This document shows positions 57,057 through 64,000 of a stretch of 64,000 nt of DNA, in pieces; the stretch's first letter is position 1, and every line of letters begins with the position of its first letter. Source of the stretch: Albugo candida (Eukaryota; Oomycota; Peronosporomycetes; Albuginales; Albuginaceae). The notes under the pieces were generated by a model that searched no databases, was not told the origin of the DNA, and saw nothing but the letters and a program-made list of their open reading frames with translations. The stretch covers positions 62,001-126,000 of the forward strand of contig CAJNAR010000160.1 in the NCBI GenBank assembly GCA_905220665.1. The letters run 5' to 3'. Both the position numbers and the translations under genes were made by a program.

Positions 57057-58208
57057 AGTATTACAAGTTCAGATTTGGATGTTTCACAACGCCGTCAGTA
57101 CTACATGGAACAACCGATGTGATTTCACTGCGACCAAAAGTTACATTACGAAGCTGCTACTCGTAATCGGAGTACGCAAAACGTTTGGTACAATCTTGGC
57201 ATGGTGGACGAACCAAATCGAACATTCCGGAAATCATTCTCTACGGTTTTCGAGATTCGCAGTCTACAAGACTTTTTTTCGAGAAAGTGAAACATGGCCA
57301 ACGAAGGAAGATTTGGTCGCCAACAATTAAAACGACGAAAAGATGAACTAAGCGGATATGACTGAAGAAAATTTGTTGAGTCGACTGTACAATGAAGTCA
57401 CTCAGGTACTCCAGCGTATCTACTCGACGATTGATCTCATCAGTTGGATCCAACGAGACACAAGTGGCAGATCCTAATATGTGGGAGTACAAAGCAAGGA
57501 GAGGAAACATCATTTTTCATCTATACCTCGCTCGAAACTCTCACAAATCGTCTGGAAACCTCCCGAACCAACCAAGAGTTATTCGATGTTGACATATTGG
57601 TCATCAAGGGAGAGATCGGACGCACTGGATTCGGAACGAGTTGGAACTTTTATGCTACATCACGACATCGTCGGAAACGAGTATTACCCACTTTTGAAGG
57701 TTTACAGTTTCGTCTGGCCTGTCGGTTGTTGCCAGTTCGATCTCGTTTCTTGTTTTTGAAGGATATGCAGCCCGACATTATATTGTGCACGCAGCCTTCG
57801 TGTGGGGCAGTGCAGTACGATCCACCTCTCTTTTTATAGAGCCATCACATGGCACAATTATGGAGGGATTTACTACCTAGTTGAGCTCATTTTATATCCT
57901 CTCTAACACGTTGGCCACGTATTGCATTTGCAATTGTTCCATATACGGCCGATATGGAAGGACTATCAGCAAATCATATCAGATTCATGGCTTGCATTGA
58001 AAGCGGTGACGCTGCACTTCGTCTGTACCGATAGCAATCGTCGTATGTTCGATCAGCGATCGGGAACTTCAACCATTCCAGCACTTTCCGTTATCTATCC
58101 CACATTTAGTGCGCGCATTCGGTAGTATCGAAGACAGTGTTACGACCAAGATGACTGCATTTGTCTTGTTTAAGTGTTAGATCAGCTCGCAACGCAAGGA
58201 TCATTCGT
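57057..58208 (+). pseudogene. LINE C-terminal region (zf-RVT), broken
   Basis: In the frame of the RT the sequence continues QRRQYYMEQPM, then a second TGA (TGG in the minus-strand copy), then FHCDQKLHYEAATRN and NLGMVDEPNRTFRKSF. Later frames give RFLFLKDMQPDIILCTQPSC, a stop, and ALKAVTLHFVCTDSNRR. It ends abruptly at VLDQLATQGSF. Confidence 0.75.
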
Positions 58209-61200
58209 AGACGCTAATATATTTTTCCTTCTAACGTCGTGGCTAGCAAACATGTTGCTAGAGCCAAAAAAGCAGCCCATTTATTTCGAGAAAAAACACA
58301 CGCGCATCGAGGAAGGTGATTGTTCAGCGCGTGTCGATGAAGCAGTGTATACTCTTATTGACGATTTTAGAACGGCAATAGACCTAATCAAAGTCAACAA
58401 AGTCGTACAAGAAGAACGTTCACGTACCGAAGGCTGAAAAGCATGTTAGCTTCCGCTATCATGACAATGGCTTAGTTCAATGCACCTTGTACCATGCGAT
58501 AGCACTTCAAGGAGTGCTCAAACGATAAATGCGGTACAGTGGTTATAAGATTGGTGGTTTTTCACACTATCAATCGTGTTCTTTAGGCCTTAGACACGCT
58601 TCGGACACCACATTCGTCTAGATGTGGTATAAAATAATCGTTGAAAAGAATTCAGTAAAGCGACAGGACTAAATTTAGTCGGCGGTACACTGATAGAAAG
58701 TTTCACCACCACCTGAGTTATGCAGTCGAGCGACACAATCACTCGCATTTTTCGAGCTGATGTTAATTTGACAATACAGGGGATCTACCACAGTGGTCAA
58801 TGGATCAAGTACATCATTGTTCATTCGTTGATCTGGATTCTAGCACACAGGTACCGTTTGTCTCACACAAACGTGTTGTGACAGCTTCTGCGGTCTCCAC
58901 TTGTCTCGCTTTATCCAATTTATTGATTTAACGCGCAATGGGATAGTCAGTGACTGGACGACTTGAAAAGTTCTCCAGTTATCGACGAAATATTTTTCCA
59001 AAGATGCAGCTATCCAACAGCTGCAGCAGGTAGACAGATTACCAACTATTATTACCGGAGCACAATCTTCCGATTGTGAAGGGAAGCTCGTCCGAACAGC
59101 CCTCATGGAACAATAAGAACATTCCTTCCGTCAACACGAACGAAATCAAAACAAATGTTCACCTGTTTATATAGCACATACTATCGAAATACCCCATTTG
59201 TTGTGCGCAAGAAACTCATTTCCGCTACAGTCAACACCTGAAGACTATTTGAATTCACTTGACTTTATTATTCAGCCTTCATCTTTTGTCAGTGATTCAA
59301 ATGTTCTTCACTCTCACCCCGTTCGAGAAAGAGTTAATGGTGTTATGACATTTTTCGTAGCGACTTTCCCGAATCCAAAATTTCAACAACTCTAAGCAAT
59401 CTCTCCGATATCTGATTGTACGCTAAGTGATCATCGAGCGTCTTTTTAGGTCCACAGCGTCTATGTTCCGGTACGATCAACGGAGCGAAACTTCGATCAA
59501 CTTCTCAACTGGATCTTCTAAATCAAAGCAATGCACATCATCTATGGAGATCTGATTGCAGCATTATGTCCAGTTCGGATTGTTCCAGTGGTGTCTGTCT
59601 ACACGAGATTAGGCGACCCTCATGTTTGGAATGACTTTCCATTTTGGGTGCTCGAAAGCTTTGCATGAACATAATCCGAGGGACGTGTCTTTACAGGACT
59701 CCAACCAAGAGAAACAGTCTGCACTACATACTTTTGTCGGTACCGCTTTCCACTCAATTTACAAGGATTCCATTTACGCTTCACTGCATCATACGGGAAT
59801 TATCTTACTCGTACTGTTAGGTTCCAGAATCTAGCTCAACTCCGATGTCGTGATAATTGGCAACGTCCTTCATCATTATTCGATTGTACAGTAATCAAAG
59901 CAGCGATTGAGGAGGAGGCGGAAAGTATCTTAAGAACATCGTGTTTCATCTCATTCATGGGAGAATTGGAAGAAGCAAGTGAAGAAATTATTACAGCAAG
60001 TTCAAAATAAATATTCATCTCTAAGAAGAATTGAACGCCGCAAAAGCTGGAGCTGACTCAGACGAAGCTGCAGCAATCAGATCAAAATAAAAAAAAACAG
60101 CCATATGAGCAGCTCTTCAATCGTTCATGATAAGTGAGGTACTCGTCCAAATATAATATAGACTCTATCTTCGACAATCAAATAAGGAATATGGAGCAAT
60201 CATCTCGGCACTTCTTTCGACCAATGGACTCAACATGTCATAACCTACCTTGAAAGAAGTTATACTTCCTAATAGGCAAGTGTCGAAGAACCCAATTGGT
60301 ATCACTCTTCCGTTTACAGATCGCTAAATTCAGCTAAAATGCTTGTGCATCCGTGTGCGACAAAGCAAGAATCATTAATTCATTCCATCAAAAAAACATT
60401 ATCCAGCTTGGATGGATCCTTTTCGTCCACTCCATTACCAAAACTAGAGATTAAAAAAGCAATACCCATCTGCGTGGACATTCAACAGCCGGAATGGACG
60501 GATTGCCAGCAGAGTTCTACCAACTCACTCGAGCGTTTTTGGTGAACGTCTTCAAATTTTTTTCGACCATCAACTTCGCCGAGGCTCGTTTCTGCGTTCT
60601 CAGCGTATTTCAGCAACCGAGTTGCTGTATTGAAAAGGATTTCTTGCTGATCCTGGCCAGTATCGTTCTATTGCATTATTGTGCATGGATCTGAAAGTGC
60701 TGTAAAAGTTACTCGCGTACCAACTTCAGCAGGTGCTTCCGAAATTGATCCACGAGGATCAAAAAGCATTTCTGCGACGACATAGCATCTATCATCACAT
60801 TCGATACATGAGTGATCTTCAGGAGCTGGTCACTCATCGTGATGAAACCTACGCATCATTTCTCGATTTTAAAAGCGTACGATCTAGTGGACTGGTCGTT
60901 CATGTTTACGATTTTGTCGAAAATGTACTGTGAAAATTCGTTCATACAGTGGACAAAGCTTCTGTAAACATATACGAATGCATCGATTTTGTTGAAAGAA
61001 CGCTTTCACTGAAAATCACTCCATCGACGGGAGTAAAACAAGGTGATCCAATATTGCTCTCTTTCTCAAGAGGATTGAATCTTTGGGAAATATGTTGCGG
61101 AGGAATGAAGGACCAGGAAAAGCATCACACCATCGGTTACAGCAACGGATTTTTTCTTTTAAGAACGATTCGACATCATTTTCGTCTTGGCTAAGTGAAG

Positions 61201-63045
61201 TGGAGGCTAGGCTCGAGATCGTTCGAGATTATTGCGATGGTTTCGGTGCAAAGCTCCACTCGTCCAAGTCGAATTTGCTTCTACTGAATCGACACCACGT
61301 ATGTCAACCGTTTGCAAAATTGTTAAATACTCTCGTCAAACGAGTCGTGTAAATAATTGGGAATTGCATTTAGTCAATCTACCTTTGGTGATTTGATAAT
61401 TGGTTTTTTTAGATCTTTATTATGATGGCTTCCGTCAGTTGTTCCGTCAAGCCAGCATAGGTCGTGGAAGATTATAGGTGGCGACACTGACAATCGATGC
61501 TTTAACGATTTCTTTCTTGATTCGGAAGTATGAGCGAGATTCGACACACGTTCAACTGATCAGCTCGAAACGTTTTATATCTTCATCATTCAGAAGGTGG
61601 ATTCCAGGTTCCGTTTATCCCAACGCAACTGAAGAAACAACGATTCCAGTTCTTACAGTAATGTATACTTGATGCCAACACAAGATAATGGACACTTGGT
61701 GGAATGTAAATCACAAGATGCATTTTGCCAGGCTTTGGGCCATATCAATCGTCAATACCCGATATCACTAGCCGGCATATGACTATATTTCATTGCATTG
61801 TAGCGTCACCATGGTAGAAGCAAACATGTGTTTCGTTTCATGAAAGTCATTAAGATCTTCCCGACCAAATCAGGGTGAACTCTCAACATGTTCGATATTT
61901 GTATCGTCAGTTCCACTTTGAGAAAAGGCAACGGTCAACACGTGTCTCGATGCGATTCACTCAAGAGTTTCAAATACAGTCTTTACGTGACTTTTTGGTG
62001 GGAGAACGAACTGGTTCGACTCTTCTCTCAATTCATTTTGCGCTTTAGTACAGGCGAAGTTGGGAAGCCATCCAGACAGTCCCAATAAGACTTAATGGCG
62101 GCTGCACGTCGAAGCAAACGCAAATTCTTCGACAAGCTCCACCAGTTGACATATTTATACTGCCTCCACTAGGCAATGGCACATTTGTATCCGGTTCAAT
62201 TCGGCATTGATACTTAAGAATCAACTTCATCGAGTCATTAGGAAGACACTGCCACCGGATAAACCGCAAACAATGATGCTTCACGTCTCAAAACGTGATG
62301 GAAGCGGGTAGTCAACATGGGTTAAAAACGTCTCCACAAACGCCTGCTACCAGTTTCTTATTCAATTCCAACCTACCTTTACATTTTACCAGCTCGTGTC
62401 AATTCTGGTTTCCCAAAAAGCTCCTCCAGATATCATCCTGTGCACTTAAAACCATTGAGGTGGCGTGGAAAGTTATCATCACTGTTTTTTCGACTGCAGC
62501 AGGAAAAGGCCAATTTAGGAAGAGCTCTTTCCGTTTTGTAAAAGCATCTTTTCTGTTCGAACATGATGGTCACACATCGCGTATGCACGGCTTCCTGCAC
62601 TTCTTGATGTTTGGAAACCCTTTAGACTGGTAATTGAGGATATTCGGTTAACGTTAGTCGCGGTTGCGATTCATATTGTTTGGACGGTTCGAAAACGAAG
62701 ACTTTTCGATCAAGGCATTTCGGTGCCTACTACCCTTGCTGTTTTGGTGATTTGTAGCACACTGAATGCCCATATCCGATACTTTACTGTCATATTAAGA
62801 ACAAATACTGGCTGAATGTGAAGCTATCTCTTTGCTACGCCCAATCTATTTCAGCTTCGACGACGTTTAAGATTCTTAATCGGTGCTGAGTAACATGTCC
62901 ACTCAGTACTACTTATTTCCTGTTCGCTGAACTTCGGTATGGATTTTTCTACATCAACCTTGCATGAATGCGTTGTTTATTTTATCTTAGCTTAGTCATT
63001 TGGGAAAGAGGTGGCGTCTAATTTTAGTAATATGATCAACTTCAA
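58209..63045 (+). mobile_element. LINE copy C, decayed
   Basis: Starts inside ORF1 (58210-58437: QPIYFEKKHTRIEEGDCSAR ... LIDDFRTAIDLIKVNKVVQ). It continues with an endonuclease beginning CAQETHFRYSQ (about 59200) and VNGVMTFF. RT pieces follow: SGMDGLPAEFYQL (near 60495), LQQVLPKLIHEDQKAFLRRH, a GVKQGDP block near 61028, and DYCDGFGAKLHSSKSNLLLL near 61230. Then comes a worn zf-RVT (near 62390) and the family 3' tail tctaattttagtaatatgat.aacttcaac near 63010-63045. It is full of stops and clearly older than copy B. Confidence 0.8.
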
Positions 63046-63190
63046 CTGGGCCTTGCGAGTACTTCTCAATTGACGAGCTATTATAAATTTGAAAAGATGG
63101 CATAGCTTAGAAGTATTATGCAAACCCAAGCAACTGTTTACTCTTCCTGTCGAAAAAAATGGTTCCAACCTGCATATCAAGCCTACATAT

Positions 63191-63352
63191 CCTTACACTG
63201 ACAGAGACCTCGTGTCTCTGTAGTATGTAAGGTATTGACACGACGTCTGCGGAAAGTGCACCAGTCATGCTCCTTACGTTGACAGAGACCTCGTCTCTGC
63301 GTAGTATGCAAGGTATTGACACGTCGTGTGCGGAAAGTGCACCAGTTGTCCA
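63191..63352 (+). repeat. 81-bp tandem duplication with internal hairpin
   Basis: Two units (63191 on and 63272 on) share ccttac..tgacagagacctcg, tctctg..tagtatg.aaggtat, tgacacg.cg and gcggaaagtgcaccagt. Each contains a short palindrome around agagacctcg(tg)tctct. They lie in the 5' region of LINE copy E. Confidence 0.8.
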
Positions 63353-64000
63353 CCTATATCGAGCGTCTCTTTTCCGATCAAAGCAAGATGGCTACAATTT
63401 GGACATCGGTAAATTCTGCTACTGTCAGTTTTTACTCTTCAACCAGAATTGGCGCATTTTTTCTGTTCAAAGATGCTTTCGCTCCCTTGTGTATGGATTC
63501 TGTTGATAGTAATGGTTAAATCCTTGAGATCTGATAGGTCAGGATTACAATTGAGGCCATCTGAACTCGTCACAATTGCAGACATTTTTGCTAAGCAAAA
63601 TCGATATCTTGGGGCAGGTAAGGAGAAACATAATACACAAAATCAATTTACACATCAACAACGCAGCCAACATTTACAACATTCTTCGCCCCGCGGGCTG
63701 CAAGATGTTTTCCCTGATCAAAGCTGAGGCTATAGAGAAGTAAGCTTCAAATCGCCTTTGCAAGTGTGACAAGATGGCGAGTGCGCTGGAACACACGCGG
63801 GGTAGTTCATTTCCAGGTATTTGTGGAAGGAAATACAGCATCAGGAATTTACACGACGATGTGAAAAGATAAAATGCCACGTGGCGTATGTGAAAGCCTG
63901 CACCTGCAAATTTCTTGTTTTACGAACCTGCAAAAGCTTCCTTGGCTTCCAAATAGTTTTTTGGTAACCTTGTAACCAAAAATAAAATAAAAGTATGACA
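63353..64000 (+). mobile_element. LINE copy E, 5' end with internal deletion
   Basis: Near 63545-63590 it encodes LRPSELVTIADIFAKQNRYL, an ORF1 start as at 6640. About 190 bp later (63773-63815) the sequence jumps to the beginning of the RT: atggcgagtgcgctgga..ca and gtagttcatttccaggta match gatggcggaagcgatc..ca and gtagttcttctccaggta of copy B (55556 on). About 3.5 kb of ORF1 and endonuclease is therefore missing. The copy may continue past the window. Confidence 0.5.

Larger units (their letters stand above)
51615..58208 (+). mobile_element. LINE copy B, nearly full length
   Basis: Holds a 5' UTR (from about 51615), ORF1, endonuclease and RT and part of the C-terminal region, the most complete LINE in the window. 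The RT frame is open for 597 codons, but ORF1 and the endonuclease have frame changes, and a TGA ends the RT frame at 57054-57056. The 3' end is lost: at 58208/58209 it breaks directly into the ORF1 of copy C. Confidence 0.88.

Noticed and set aside
1..64000. CRISPR arrays, bacterial operons, rRNA genes
   Set aside because: No regularly spaced short repeats, no ribosomal RNA sequence and no operon-like gene packing; the window is eukaryotic.

Overview
The window reads as a gene-poor, repeat-rich stretch of a eukaryotic nuclear genome. The best fit is an oomycete (Phytophthora or downy-mildew type). This is an inference from the mix of repeats (L1-like LINEs, a chromodomain Ty3/gypsy element, MULEs with SWIM/AT-hook/zinc-knuckle transposases, tRNA-derived SINEs), from very short GT-AG introns, and from one small secreted-protein gene. 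It was not tested against a database. Most long open frames belong to mobile elements, and host genes are few, short or broken. Three ambiguous bases (n near 38323, 39439 and 39598) show this is draft assembly.

Layout. 1-2854: nothing recognised. 2855-6600: a decayed LINE copy carrying a tRNA-SINE. 7977-14820: a decayed Ty3/gypsy element (gag, protease, RT, RNase H, integrase, chromodomain, polypurine tract, 3' LTR) with a truncated 5' LTR and a second copy of the same SINE in its 3' part. 15577-16372: a long-TIR MITE. 16520-17000: weak gene remnants. 19010-19943: the tail of a different LINE ending in (TAA)n. 20330-22560: LINE fragments. 22908-24031: an unidentified host-type gene whose inverted paralogue lies at 36.1-40.1 kb. 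25966-26525: a MITE. 26855-27172: a small secreted protein. 28494-30057: a decaying spliced membrane-transporter gene. 32691-33290: a Dpy-30-domain protein. 35236-35358: a hairpin element. 36151-39362: a young LINE on the minus strand. 41595-43047: an unidentified minus-strand gene candidate.

43730-49610 is a DNA-transposon cluster: a 0.95-kb MITE, then a 4-kb MULE whose left terminal repeat is split by a nested element with the same terminal family, then a MULE remnant. 49884-64000 is a head-to-tail series of four LINE copies of one family. A second tRNA-SINE sits at the junction of the first two.

The most informative observations concern insertion history. The minus-strand LINE has a perfect 15-bp target duplication and interrupts a gene whose uninterrupted paralogue is in the same window. 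LINE copies repeatedly abut the 5' part of another copy. SINEs sit in the gypsy element, in a LINE and at a LINE/LINE junction with clean target duplications. The MULE cluster nests within its own terminal repeats.
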